Positions 51,406-63,807 of a stretch of 64,000 bases of DNA are shown piece after piece. The position numbers and the translations under genes are program-made. The stretch lies in contig JAKULF010000011.1 in NCBI GenBank assembly GCA_022661535.1, positions 2,046,001-2,110,000 on the forward strand, given 5' to 3'. This stretch comes from Eutypa lata (Eukaryota > Ascomycota > Sordariomycetes > Xylariales > Diatrypaceae). The first letter of the stretch is position 1. Each line of letters begins with the position of its first letter. The notes beneath the pieces were generated by a model. The model was not told the origin of the DNA and did no database searches. It worked only from the letters and a program-made list of their open reading frames with translations.

Positions 51406-54400
51406 GGAGTAGTACCACGTCGTACCTGCGACGTTCCGATATCACGGGGCTTTATGTCAGTGACTGGTTGATCTGACCGAAATGGCTGAAGATGTTGTTA
51501 TTATTTAAAAGATTTAAAAGATGGTAACCTCGCGCCCGCCCTTCTGTCGACGTTGGCAAAGTCCAAGCAAATTCCAGCTTCACTTGTATGACCCACATTT
51601 TGCTGATACCTACATTCCTACCTACCTATGTCTCAACCACCACCAACTACCGACACGGTGGAACAAAGGGCATGTTAAACTTATGTAATCGCTCTAATTT
51701 GAACACACTAGCTCTACGTAGGTCAAGACTCCTAATTATATTCGAACTTCTAGTCGCGCAGAAGATGTGAAAGCACCGAAGAAGCTCAAAGGTTCTACAT
51801 CAATACACCCCTGAATCAAATTTCACCTCAAGTCCAACCGGTGAGTACTCAGCGTTACCAGATCCGACAAGGCTCTACATACTCCAATTCTAGATAACCG
51901 CTTCATTAGAGTGCTGACCTCCAAACCTTGTAAATGTCGTCTTTCTCCCTAAATGAGCAGTTGTCCGTTTACAGCCGGGAACAGAATCCATTCAGACTAC
52001 AAGCCCTCAGATAGGGACAATTCGTATAGGAAGTCCCCTAGTTGGTAGATAGTTGATAATCAATTACAGGCCAAAGATTAGCAACAGAGGCGAGCCTGTA
52101 CAACCGAGGTCTGTTAGAATAATGATAGTTTATATTCATTACCTGAATCCAACTTTGTCACGGTACCTCTCTACATGCTTAAAGTCCTTCATCGTGGTGG
52201 CAACCTCTGCAAAGAATGGCGGTTGACATTGATCAGTCAGATCAACCAACCAATATATAGACAATAACTAAGTAACTAGCCTATTCAATTCTAGCCCCTA
52301 AACGTACAAAAGAGGCTTCTCTGCCGGTCTTTCCAAGATTTATTGACTATAAGTGATACTCACCACTGATCCCTCTTCATTCCTCCTACCATCACATGAC
52401 TATCATATCTAGCTACTACTACCTAAGCAACACTTCCAAACGCAGCCGTGCATCCCAAGATATTGTGTGCAAAGGCTCAGTAACCAACAACAGGAACGTC
52501 AATTAAGTTAAAGTAGGGAAAAGCAGGTAGTGATACTCCACCAGGTAGCACACCAGAACTTAAAAAAGAAGAGAGAAAAAACATAAAAAGAAAGGACGGA
52601 CACAGACCATATATACAGTGGTAATCGAGAATCGAACCGGGGTGACTGGTTACCATAGAAAATAACTGCAAAAAAACCACAAGCGCAGAGCTAGCCTGCC
52701 CCGAGTGGCCGGAAAACTCGGAGTTTTTCTGGCGACTACTTTTACCGCAAATGCCATGCCACTACTCGGGATTGAACCCCAGGAAAGAGTTTTTGCAGCT
52801 GAGGGAGTGAAACCTCATACCACTACACCACGAAGACCGTGAGAGATGAAGCAGCTGGCGGTGCGGGAACGTCTGAATAGAAACCAGTTTCTTTTTTATC
52901 CTTATCTACCCTCCTACCCGGGTTGGCACCTGACTAGGGTACGTAGGTACTGTGAGGTTGCCATGGGCAGGCAGGTTAGGTATGGTGTCCAGGGAAACAG
53001 GTAAATGCTTTGGATGGTAGTTGTCCACAAGTTACTTAAACGCACTACTACCACACTTTGTTAATACTATGGCATCTGTTAAGCGGTGAAGCCTTGAGTT
53101 ACAACGTGTGCCTCTCCCCCTATCACTTCCACCTCATTATACATAACGGGTATTTCTTTACTTCATGAATTTCTGGTTGCCACCACTTTCGTTCTCAATC
53201 CCCAAATATGAAAGTAACCATTGAAAACTGAAGCGAGTCTTCTAATTTTAAACATTTCACATTAATACATCGAAGATTGAAAATTTCAGCCGCATATTAT
53301 CAATATTGGACACTCAACACACTACATTACAGCTATCTCACCATCCACCATTTAATTTCCAACCTCCTCCCACGTTTCACACTCCAGCATGTAATTAACA
53401 TCCATCGTGAAGGAATACAGGAAGAATAAGACACAGTTGAAGTCAATACCAGCCTAAAAAAGAGGTAGTTTATTTTATTTCTTCCTTGCTTGAAATGCGT
53501 ACTTCAGCTGAGGAAAAGGGGGAAAGAGGGAAATAGAGAGCCTCTCCTGAAACCAAATGGCTCTGCATCAACTCCGATACACCACATACGTAGGTCAAAA
53601 CCAACCGATATGTTTGTCTGCCTGCACGATGAGGGAGAGTTATATACTTTACTACCACTTCCCCTCTACAATAAAAAGAACAATACAAAAGAGTTCTTGC
53701 AATAAGATGTAATATTACTTGCAGCCACATGCACCTCTTACAATACCTAGGTATGTACTTACACGGTTCAACCCCATAGTGTTGAAGTAACCAGCAAGCT
53801 GGTTCACCTAAAGTGGTTGTCAAAATATCGAGGATACCCATCTCACACACACATACTTCTAATATCTGGCTAAGAGATAAACAAACAAACAAACAAACGA
53901 CAATGTCAATTTATCGAGGCCATGGGATATCTATCGAACTAAAAAGAAGAAATAAATAAATAAAAACGTGAACTCCAAAGGCAACCGGATGTGGTGAAAA
54001 CAACAGTGAGCAGCCATCCATCCACCAACCAACCAACCCACGCTTGGGGGCATATTTTTTCCTCCTTGAACTCCTAGCTGCCTACGTACTACGTACGTAC
54101 ATACGCCTCTCTCTTTCCATGAAAACACCTAAATACCTAGGAAGTATCCTAGGTCCCCCAATAAGTGAGTGTTACGCTGTGATATCATCTAAACAACCAA
54201 TAGAATGTCCCCCTTTTAGACTCCATCCATCTATTCTTTATTCCAGCAACTAGGATGATGTCCATCCATCCCCAACCCCTTAACTTGCCCAGTATATCCC
54301 TCCTATATTATCCCTTGTTTCTCTTCTTGTCTCTTACAACGTAGGTAGGATTAGAGCGAGGGCCTGTCTGCCCTTGAGTTTCCAAGTGCCTGTGCCCACC

Positions 54401-55194
54401 ATCCACCGATCGTCCCAGCGGGCCGTATATTAAGAGATAGATAGACACACATAACCCACTGTCCCGTCCGATTCTAAGATAATTCAAGTCGCCTGGTTCG
54501 AGTCACGGGTTCGAAGAAACACGGCGAGTGCACCAATAAGGGGGGGACGCCAAGGATGTACCTAGGTAACGAGTTATAAGAACACATGGTCACCAAGGAA
54601 CAACTCCCGCCGGTAGCCACAGTAAGTAAGGCAGGGCCCTCAGGCAGAGTATCATTCATTCGTAAATCGACGTTCCAGGTTTTTAAAGACGTAGTACACA
54701 CAGGTTGGTAGATATCGTATCGTATGACGTCTTGAAAATATGGGCATTTACCTCCCTAAGTATGATAGGTAGGTACAATGTAGGTAGGTAGCCAAGGAAG
54801 ATTTTTGTTGAAACCCTGCATGCAGAAATACAGGAAGTACCGACTAAGCGACTGACTGACCGACCGACTGCCTGCCTCCGCTTCATAATCGCTTTATCAA
54901 AGATATAGTAATAATAAAAAGATCCATAAACGTCGTCAGAGTAAATAAGAGACCGACCGACCGACCGATAAAGAGTTTAGACCAAGCGCGCACGCCAACT
55001 CCAGAACTCCACCAAAGCAATCCTGCCTGCCTGCCCGCCTGCATCCCCGTCCCGTTTGAAAATCAAGAAGGGTGTCTGCCATGTCATTGATTGACTAACT
55101 GGCTGACCCATGCCGGGAAAAAGAAAACTACCGATTGAAGTTCGGTATCGTCTCAGCATGGTGATAAATTCGACAAGAGCTATCACCCGCTATA
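51406..55194. other. 3.8 kb gene-poor spacer
   Basis: No protein gene is supported. Contents are the upstream region of the broken gene (51406-51600), a tRNA-like segment at 52618-52838 (listed separately), simple repeats of ACCA (54025-54040), AAAC (53880-53897) and CCGA (54950-54968), and several short CCTAGG-centred palindromes (53750, 54130-54150, 54560). The segment 54900-55194 should hold the 3' UTR of the heat-shock factor gene. Frames up to 140 codons on the minus strand at 53.5-53.9 kb lack any domain or homology signal. Confidence 0.5.
52618..52838 (-). ncRNA. tRNA-like, Pol III promoter-bearing element (possible SINE or decayed tRNA)
   Basis: On the minus strand, starting at 52838, the sequence GTCTTCGTGGTGTAGTGG contains an A-box match (TGGTGTAGTGG). 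About 40 nt later GGGTTCAATCCC matches the B box. The spacing is normal for a tRNA, and an anticodon-like hairpin (TGAGG...CCTCA) lies between them. The acceptor stem does not pair and the T-stem pairs only partly, so this is not a functional tRNA as read. About 130 nt further on, a second B-box-like GGTTCGATTCTC sits inside a hairpin with arms TGGTAA/TTACCA. A tRNA-derived SINE or tandem decayed tRNAs are the best explanations. Confidence 0.4.
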
Positions 55195-57592
55195 CTACGC
55201 TTGCCGTTGCCTTTTAGCCGAGCGCTCCGGGGTCTCCAGGAAGTCATCCCGAGGGATTTCCTCTGTATTCGTAGTACTAGGCGAATGGTGACTTGGAGTG
55301 GTGTGGGCGTCGACAATGCGATCCGCATCCAAGCCCGCGAAGTGGCCGCCGCTCGTGGTGCCGAAGTCGACTGGATCGTGGGTATTCCAGTCGTAGTTTG
55401 CCGCGCCATCGAAGCCGGGGCCAGACGTATCGAAGCTGAAGTCGTTGCCGGCATTGTCAGTGTAGGCGGAAGTATCGAGGAACTGCGTCAGGTCGACATC
55501 GGCATCGTTGGGGAAATAACTGGGTGATTCCTCTAGGCCCGGGATCCTGCCTGAAGGACTTAGTGGACCGAGTAGATGGCTTAGGTTCTCAATCTTCTGG
55601 TTCTGCTCTTCTTGGAGCCGCTGGAGCTTGTCGATGTCATCTTGAGTCTGAGAAATTCGCTGGATGGACGGGGGAATAGCCGAATTTAGAATAGGAGACA
55701 GTGATGTCGAAGCATCGGCTCCAGCCGCTGGCGCCGGCGGGATGTTCCCGTTACTTGGCATGGAGATGGCATCATGCGGACTAGTAGACTGTGGCGCAGT
55801 GGTCAAAGCCGAAAACGCCGTAGGCTGCGGTGATGTGGAATTCGTATCACCGGACATGATGCTCAGCATGCGATCGCGCTGATCGTTGGTCATGGAGGGT
55901 GACGTATGAGCTGCGACATCGGCAAATGGAGTGGGAGAGTTGCGGGACTTGGTGTTGGCACTATGGATCAACTTCATCATGCCCTCCTGGGGATTCGACT
56001 CCAGTTCATGCTTCAAATATGCCGGCGTAGGTGCCTCACTGGGAGTATCAATCAATTCGGTAACCGAGCCCATCAGTGGTTGCGAGTTATTATTGTAAGT
56101 CGTGGGGGTAGGCGTGCTGGAAGTAGATTTCCTGAGTGGGTTCTGCGGAATTCCTGGCAAAAGACGCTGCGGTCTCTTAGGTGTGCCTACCTGTGGTGTG
56201 GTCTCGGGCACTTGTTGATGCGTCCAATCTTCGAGGTCAACCACTGTACCTGAATGCTGAGTCTGGGGCATCTGGGCGTGTGGCAGGATACTAGCCAGCA
56301 AGTCATTGACGTTTTGCACACCACCCTGCTCCTCGAGTGACTTTCTGAATACATTAGCAAGGAAATTTAAGATGGCATTGATCGAATTCTCGTGACGGTC
56401 ATGCTGAGTTTGAAAGGCAACAGCTTGTCGATACAACTCGTTGTGTTCTTGTCGAAGCTGAGATATCGCAGTACTAATTGCCTTTTGTTGCTGTTGTAAT
56501 GTCGTCATCTGGTCCCGTACGATAGCGAGTTCTTTCCTCTGGAGCGGCCCGCCGCCAGATTCCGGTGCCGGTAAGGCTCGGCTAGCCGTGTTGAGTTGAG
56601 GGAAGTTCTGTCCAAGGACTTCGTCGACAATAGCGCCATCATCATCACTGTCGATCTCAACCTCATCTCCACGCTTCTTGGGATTCTTCTTCGTATTCCC
56701 ACTCTTAGGCTTGTTGATCAGCCACAACAGGTTAGGGTGACCACGTCTAAAGTATGGATTGTAGTATTCGCTAGGGCTCTTGTTCTTGCGCTCGCTTGCC
56801 TTCATAGAATTATCCGAAAGACCGACCTTCTTATGAAAGCCGTACATGTTGAGTTGCCGGACAAAGGAGGCATAATTGTTGTGCTTGAAGAGTTCAGGGA
56901 TAAGGGTTTTGGCAAATTCATCTTCGTCCAGAACGATGAAAGAGTCACCTTTCTCTGACCATCTGATCAGATCCGTATTTTTGGATTCCTCTAGGAAACT
57001 ATATGAAGGTTAGGCCATTACAAGATACATAGTGGATGTGGAAATTAGATGTTGATGAGAGTGCTCACCTGTTCAGCTTCTGTACAAAGGGAGGAATCTG
57101 TTTGCGTTTAGCCTGAGCCTCCCTCTTGGCTCTTTGGGCCCTCTCCTCTAAAACCTCAACATTATCATGTTCATCTAGCGGAACACCACCGTTAGGCGTG
57201 TTCAAGTTCATGGTATCTTCCGTGTAATTTGGCCAGAGTTCGTTTTGTTGTGGTGTTGGTTGTTGCTGCTGCTGCTGCTGTTGTTGTTGAGGATTGAAGG
57301 TGCGACTTGTAGGGACCAGGGCATTATTGCCGACAGCTCTCCGTGCTAGGGCAGTAGAGGAGGCCGGAACATTCTGCGGATACTGGGCTTGCGTGGGTGA
57401 CGATACCATGCCATATGGGTTCACGTTATTTGAACCATTGTCCACAAAGCTGCCTACATTGTTCCCATTCCACCTCAACAACTGGTCGGGGGAAGTATAA
57501 GGCTGCGGTATCTGCGACATCTGTTGTGGCATGGGTATAGTACCTGGTGCTGGACGTTTCCGAGGATTTGGGGTTGGGTTTGGCGAAGACAT
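55195..57592 (-). CDS. hsf1: Heat-shock transcription factor Hsf1, two exons, 775 aa
   Basis: Exons are 57592-57069 and 56998-55195 with a 70-nt intron that splits the DNA-binding domain, giving 776 codons with stop. I chose the ATG at 57592 (M-S-S-P-N-P-T-P-N-P-R-K-R-P-A) because it matches the usual fungal N-terminus; the frame is open to 57730, so a longer start cannot be excluded. Residues about 165-270 are the HSF winged-helix domain (P-P-F-V-Q-K-L-N, L-I-R-W-S-E-K-G-D-S-F, F-K-H-N-N-Y-A-S-F-V-R-Q-L-N-M-Y-G-F-H-K-K). Residues about 330-395 form the trimerisation coiled coil (L-A-I-V-R-D-Q-M-T-T-L-Q-Q-Q). A polyQ tract lies near residue 105. The C-terminal acidic/Asp-Phe-rich tail is the likely activation domain. 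It binds nGAAn repeats in heat-shock gene promoters and is expected to be essential. Confidence 0.94.
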
Positions 57593-60500
57593 AGGATAAT
57601 AAGCGTACATTGGCTTTCGAATCTTAGATGGACTGAACAGGTCGCAAGTGCAGCCTTCTCCAGTGTCAAAATCTTCTTCGGATTCTGCTATTCCGAGTGC
57701 CCGACTGCGAAGACCAAGGTAGTTCAGCACCGGTGATGGTTGGTAATCTTCTATTCTTGATATTTACAGAGATCTACGTCTTTCTCGGCAACGTGGTTTC
57801 TACGTTCGATGCGCAAATATGCAACTGATGCGATTCCAGTTCCGATCGCGATACTTCGATGTGAGATGCGGAGGGAGAGATGCTCGGCGCAGGGAATTCA
57901 GAGGTTCCGAGGGGTGGAGTTTGGTTGGGAGATCGCTTGTTGAGGGAGTTGAGATGGGACGGAAGTAGCTGGGAAAGTTAACGAGGCTGGCTGTCCTATC
58001 GAGTCAGAGCTCAAATTCTACGGCTGCGTACCGAAGAGCTAGGCTGCCGGCAGTCCTATTTCTCGAAATGATCAACGCGACGGATAGCGGGGATGGTGCG
58101 CAAGCAGCCAAGTAGCTTGCAGAGGCTGGGTCGCGCAAGGTAGTGTAAGGCAAGGCAAGGCAAGGCAGTCTAGATCGCCTCTCCGTTCGCAATGCAACCG
58201 TTAACTGCCGGTCACCAAATGCGATTGGTACAATGAATTTCGATGTTCAATCACTATCAGATGATGGAGGGAAAAGGTGGGCAACCAAGATTCAAGTGGT
58301 TTCTGGCTTTCGGTCTGGCTAGGCGATCAAAAGAGGAGGCTCTCTATCTGCAAATTGCCTTTGGGTCCTTTTTTCTTCTTGTTCTGGTGGATTTGTATGG
58401 TGAGTTCTAGGAATTCCTCTAGCTTCTCCAGGCCTTGTGGGAAGAAAACAACCTTCCCTATATACTTGCGCAGGACCTCAAAGAGGCCTGGCGAAGGGGT
58501 TGAGAAGGAGAGTAACTGAGTCAGTGACCAGAAGCTGGAAAGAAGCTTCTAAGACCGCTAGGCAGGCAGGCAGATAAGAAATATCTTGTCTCTCGCGCTT
58601 GTTGTGACGGTGAGGGAACTGAGACCGGAAGAGATGGGTGAAGCGCAAAGATGTCCTTGTTCTCGAAGTCGCAAGTCGCAAGTATGCAGCGGGTGTAGGC
58701 GGGTGTGCACCTTTGGTAGGCGTACTGTACTAAGTACGAATCTGATTGGGGGCCGGCGAGGCTCTCAAAAGCTTCGATCAATGTTTCTTATATCAATAGT
58801 ATCAATGAAACAGCGGCCCTGGCCCGGTTCCGGTTTTAGAGCAAGGGACTAAGGGAACAGGGGATCAGCGTTGCCTTCTTTACGTTGTAGGTAACTTTAG
58901 TGAGATCCAATCTATCTCGTTGCTTATTGATCGGTTTCGGTGAAATGATTGTGCCGTGCCGTCTCTTTTTTTTAAGGTACAGGTTTTTCTCGATTCCAGT
59001 TTGATGGGTGCCCCAGTTGGAGATCAGATGGAGGGGTGGTAGGTATGTATGTATATATTCTGTAGTCGGGTAGGCTGGCTGACTATGTAGAGTTAGAATC
59101 ATTTGACGTGCATAATCTGTTACTTCATTGGAATGTTATTATTTATTAATTTCTAGTTGAGTAACATAATATGTGAATAATCAGAACATTACCTTCAAAA
59201 TTCCAATTATCGTTAGATGATAAGGTTGCACAATTTTCCTCTTACCACTCTGCCCACGATGCTTGCCTGACGTGCTTTGTACGATGCCAGTACGATACCT
59301 AACGCTTGAAGTGACCTAACACTGAAGTCAGATTTAGTCAAGTGGGGTCTCAGCCATATGCATATATGCATGTGCTGGGCAACTAGTTCAGCGTGCAGCA
59401 CGAAATATCAATCATTTTTAGGTGGCATTAATAGAAGAAAGGTCAATGGTACATAGAAAATATATTCCACCTACCTACGTCAACCAGGTACTTTTCACTT
59501 GTGTCACCGTAAACTTGCTGCTGCAAGAAATTAGAAAGTTACGGCTCCGGTTGGTTCGGCAAGCAGAGACAGCGGATAGCGGGCGGAGACCGGATGATGG
59601 GATTTTTTCTTCCTTCTTTTTAAACTTCAAAATAACAATGGCTGCAGACGGGTGCCTTCCTGTCCCGGGGTATATTCGGAATGTCTTTTCCAGACCGTTG
59701 TTTTTCTTAATGCGGTGACCACAGAAGACAAGAGCTGATTCACTGTCACGTTCTAACTTTCCTTTCCTGGGCACAACTGACCACTATGTCTCAGCTCTGT
59801 CCTTTGAATGTGCAAGAACAGAATTCCTAAGAGTCACTCACTTATTAGACGGAGCTCTAAGCGGAATGTGACCCGGGAGACCGTATTGGCGTGGTCCTCT
59901 CCAGCGGAAATTAAAGGTGTTGCACGTAATGTCTGCTCAAAATAAAAATAAAATGCTTAATGCTATTGTTGCTGAAGTTATACAAGATATTTTACTCCAA
60001 ATAGGAACACAAAATCTAATCTATCTTTCAATCTTTCATAGGGCCAGGGCAGTTTACATACATAATAGTTTTATATATATACACGGACCGCAATACTATC
60101 AATCATGTGTTAATGTTTAGTTCTCGGCATTTGGACCAATAAGTGATGATGGAGATATGAAAATGGTTCGAACGTTGCTTAGTCTATTTAGTGTAGGTGG
60201 TGGCATTTTGCTCTATTCAGGCACTATTGGAGGGGTTTGTCAAAGACGGTATGGAATTTTTCTCGATGCCTTCTTTATTTGCGATTCTCAGTCGAAATGG
60301 AAACTGCAAAGACGACAGGATGCCTTGTGCTCCAAATGCAACAGATGTGGGTAGTCAGATCATTTGTTGGCTTCCAATGTATCTGTTCGTGAGAGGTGCT
60401 GGGGTGCTGATGGGACCAAGAGGAACAGGTACAATACCTACCTAGGTACCTACATATGGGAGGTGGAGTACGGGGGGCCGCAAATCGATCCGGCTTCCGG

Positions 60501-61998
60501 AGCAAAATGTCCTTGTCGGACCGGGGTCCTAACCTGGGGAACAAGTTAAAATCAATAACAATTGATCTAGCTATCATGTCTAACATACATCAGGTAGGTA
60601 ATATCTGATAGAGCAGAGTCTAATATCCGCTTCATCTGCCGGAACTGAGGTCATAATTAGGGGAGGATCTGACAAAGTTACCTACGTTGATCGTCATCGT
60701 ACATAGGTTCTTTCCGGTCGGTAGTAGCTGGGTTAGGTGTTTTCAGGGATGGAACAGTGGACGCAAAACCCTTGTCAAATCCTTTCTACATTTACCACGA
60801 GTCTACCAGAACCGCTTAAGCTTGGCGTCTCAAGCTCCTAATGATGGTAGATAGGGACACATACACAAAAATCCCCATCTGATTTAAGACAATTAAGATC
60901 TAGAAATGGTCTCGTGGCCCCTTTTATTCCAGCATTATTATCTTCATATAGGCCTAATTAGTTGAAGAGTAAAGGAGTAAAAGCAATATCTGAAACTGAA
61001 AAGTATCCACCTACCGGCCGGATAATATGGACAACTTGATAATAAGAACCGTAGATGTCTTCAACGGTGCTTCAAGGAACTTTGGTGCGTCAACCGTCTA
61101 GATTACGCTAACGACGATGTGACTTTGTACGCACTATGCCGCTAAATATATCGATAGCTATACCAGAGTAGATAGATAAATCTTACGACTACGTACACAA
61201 AGTAGAACCACCGGGGCTGACCGCCGGGATTTCCGGACTGGGACCGGTGCGGGTCGAAGAGTCGACAGCGACGTTCAAATTTTTTCATAGAGTTCCCTAT
61301 CATCCAATAGGAATTTGAGGATACCTAGCTATGTACATATCTAGGTAGCTACCAACTACAATGCATTGTTGCTTTAAGTATCTACCTAGGAACCCCCCTC
61401 ATTCCTCGAACCTCTAAACCTAGATAGCGAAGATAGTGAAGATAGTGCAAGATAGCCAAGAGACGCGGAGGAAGGATGGTCATCGTCTTCTACGTATGTA
61501 TTCGACAAGGATAGCGCCAGCAGGCTCTCCACCCATCAGGACAAAAAGCTCCGTCACCGCGTAATCCATTGATAGAGTAGTACTATCGCAGAATGTATGT
61601 ATGTATGTAGTTAGTTAGAAGCTCGCTGACTCCATATGGACCTCCGTAGATGGACTCCAGCCAGCATGTGTAGGCACGTATGGGGAGAAAGCATAACTAC
61701 CTATGTGGTAAGTTGGGAAAATCTCGTTCGATCTACATATGATCTATGCTGGGACGTATTACAACAGCACCTCGTTTCACATGCCTGATATGCATTTGAT
61801 AGAAACGTTACCAAGGGTAATGTAGGTACGCTACAAATTAATTGGTACTCACTGCCATGAGCTTTTCGCGGGGTATCACGTGTTATAGATAGACGTACAC
61901 ACTATCGGCTCCCATCCATCCATCCATCCATCCATCCATCCATCCGGACGTACGGCTCCCTACTAGCAATCATTCCCCCTCCTCCCCCTATCCTCACC
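57593..61998. other. 4.4 kb spacer upstream of hsf1 and downstream of cwc27
   Basis: No gene is supported. The first 400-600 bases are the hsf1 promoter and leader; a GGCAA repeat lies at 58148-58167. The 59.1-60.2 kb part is AT-rich, with an open but AT-driven frame at 59917-60120. The 60.4-61.7 kb part carries many CCTAGG/ACCTACC palindromic motifs. The right end holds the 3' UTR of the cyclophilin gene with a CATC microsatellite. Such a long promoter region is common for fungal regulatory genes. Confidence 0.5.
61911..61945. repeat. CATC/CCAT tetranucleotide microsatellite
   Basis: Eight or more uninterrupted CATC units, 54 bp beyond the stop codon of the cyclophilin gene and therefore probably in its 3' UTR. 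Confidence 0.9.
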
Positions 61999-63807
61999 TC
62001 ACCTAGCCCCCCGCCCCGCAAGCGCACTAGCCCTAGCAAGCTTCGCATTCCTCGCCTGATCCCACTCTCTCCCCGTGGCCCCATCCCCGCCGCCGCGCCG
62101 CGCCTTCTGCTCCTCCTTGAGGGTGCGCGCCTTCTCGCGGGGGTCGATCACGATCAGCTCGTCCTCGGCCTTCTTGCGGTACGTCAGGTCCTTGCCGAGC
62201 TTATCGGCCGCGAAGCTGAGGCGGTGCGTGATCCAGTCTTCGTCCTCTTCATCTTCCGCTTTCTTCTTCTTCTGCTCGTCCGTGTCTTCTTCTGCCCATG
62301 ACCGACAGCTCTGGCAGTTCGCGATGAAGTGCAGGTCGCAGAGCTCTGCTTCGTCGTCGTCTTCTGCTCCTCCGGCGGCGGCGGCGGCGGCGGTGGTGGT
62401 TGTTGTAGGGGCTGCTTCGTCTGGCTGCTGATCTTGCTGCCGTGAGTTCTCCTCCCCCTCGTCTGCTTCTACTGGTGCTGCCCCTGACGTGTGTTTAGAA
62501 GAAGAAGGGTTACTCCGTGACGGCGCTTTCGAAGCCGACTCAACCAGTTTAGAGCGGAATGCCTCGAACATCGAGAAGTCCGCGTTCGACATCGCGCCCT
62601 CCCCATCGCGCCGCCGCTTGCGGCCCCGCGTCGAGTTCTCGGGTATGAGCTGCTCGAGCGCCGTTTTCTTGACTTCCTTGGCCGGCTGGCCCTCTTCGTA
62701 GACCGTCCGCTTCATCGATGCCTTGAGCGCTGCTATCTCTTCGTTTGCGCGCTCTAGGGCGGACTTCTTCGGCCGCTCTGGTTCCGGTTCCGGTTCTGGT
62801 GATGACTCTTCGTACATTGGGTTCGGAACCTCCCTTGACTGCTGTGGAGGATGACGAGGAGGCGGAGATGGGGGTCTTGTTGCTTCTGGTTTAGTTTTAG
62901 ATACAGTCGGCTCATGCGCCGGAATCGACTTCTTGACTGCTTTGTCTTGCACCTTTTTAACACTGCTGCTCTTCGGAGGCTTCACCGTAGGTGCTGCTGC
63001 TGATGATTCTTCATCCTCCTCCACCATGACTATCCTCGTGTCAAACTTAGCCTTCTTAATCACCGGCGCATCGTCGTCGCCGCCGCCCTCCTCATCCCCA
63101 AAGCTCAGTAATTTCTTGCCACCAGCCTTTGGCTTCTTCTTCTTCTGGGGCTTGGAAGACACCACCTGCTGTTGGCTCCGCGCCGCCACCCTCTCCCTTT
63201 TCTTCATGTCCTCGAAGGGGTTGACCAGAACCTCAACCCCGGTGATCTTGATCGGGTACACAGGGCGTTCGCTCCCCTCAGCTACCTCGGCCTCCCCCAT
63301 GCGCGCCAGGTTGTAGATCGTATCGCCGACGACGCGGCCAAACATGGTATTCTTGCCGTCGAGCTCCGGCGCTTTGTCGAGCGTGAAGAAGAACTGACTC
63401 CCATTCGTGTCGGGCTTGCTCTCGTTCGCCATGCCCAGCAACCCCCTCCGGTTGAACTTCAGCCGGGAGTGTGCCTCGTCCTTGAAGTTGACGCCCATCG
63501 GACCGGCGTTCTTCCCGCGCCGCTGGTCCATCGGCCAGGGGTCGAGGTCGCCGCCGTACGCGCCGCCATCGTAGATCGACTCGCCGCCGTTGCCCGTGCC
63601 GGTCGGGTCGCCGCCCTGGAGGATGAAGCCGGGAACCAGCCGGTGGAAGATCGTGTCGTCGTAGTAGCCGTCGAGGCACAGCTGCAGGAAGTTCCGCGAG
63701 GCCAAGGGCGTCTGCTTCGCGAAGAGCTCGACCGAGAGGTCGCCGAGCGTCGTGTGCAGGATCAGGGAAGCTGTCGGTTGCGGCTCGAGGTTGTAGATCG
63801 AGGACAT
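61999..63807 (-). CDS. cwc27: Spliceosomal cyclophilin Cwc27, 602 aa
   Basis: Intronless. The N-terminal 190 residues are a cyclophilin domain: F-H-R-L-V-P-G-F-I-L-Q-G-G-D-P-T keeps the catalytic-type Arg (R56), and M-A-N-E-S-K-P-D-T-N-G-S-Q-F-F-F is present. The position of the conserved substrate-pocket Trp of cyclophilin A is Glu here (A-P-E-L-D-G-K, E148). That replacement is the hallmark of CWC27 proteins, whose isomerase activity is thought to be absent or weak. A lysine-rich linker follows, then a long disordered acidic region with poly-Ala/Thr tracts. The C-terminal block E-D-W-I-T-H-R-L-S-F-A-A-D-K and R-K-K-A-E-D-E-L-I-V-I-D-P is the conserved spliceosome-binding segment of CWC27. 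It acts in the activated spliceosome in the nucleus. It is longer than the human protein because of the linker. Confidence 0.93.
   Translation of the reverse strand: MSSIYNLEPQPTASLILHTTLGDLSVELFAKQTPLASRNFLQLCLDGYYDDTIFHRLVPGFILQGGDPTGTGNGGESIYDGGAYGGDLDPWPMDQRRGKNAGPMGVNFKDEAHSRLKFNRRGLLGMANESKPDTNGSQFFFTLDKAPELDGKNTMFGRVVGDTIYNLARMGEAEVAEGSERPVYPIKITGVEVLVNPFEDMKKRERVAARSQQQVVSSKPQKKKKPKAGGKKLLSFGDEEGGGDDDAPVIKKAKFDTRIVMVEEDEESSAAAPTVKPPKSSSVKKVQDKAVKKSIPAHEPTVSKTKPEATRPPSPPPRHPPQQSREVPNPMYEESSPEPEPEPERPKKSALERANEEIAALKASMKRTVYEEGQPAKEVKKTALEQLIPENSTRGRKRRRDGEGAMSNADFSMFEAFRSKLVESASKAPSRSNPSSSKHTSGAAPVEADEGEENSRQQDQQPDEAAPTTTTTAAAAAAGGAEDDDEAELCDLHFIANCQSCRSWAEEDTDEQKKKKAEDEEDEDWITHRLSFAADKLGKDLTYRKKAEDELIVIDPREKARTLKEEQKARRGGGDGATGREWDQARNAKLARASALAGRGAR

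Noticed and set aside
53470..53892. 140-codon minus-strand frame
   Set aside because: Starts in an AAAC microsatellite, has no recognisable motif, and its composition changes along its length.
54474..54540. tRNA-like GGTTCGAGTC and GGGTTCGA sites
   Set aside because: No A box, no stems at tRNA spacing.
59917..60445. Short + strand frames at 59.9-60.4 kb as genes
   Set aside because: AT-rich open stretches without shared domain, conserved motif or splice linkage.
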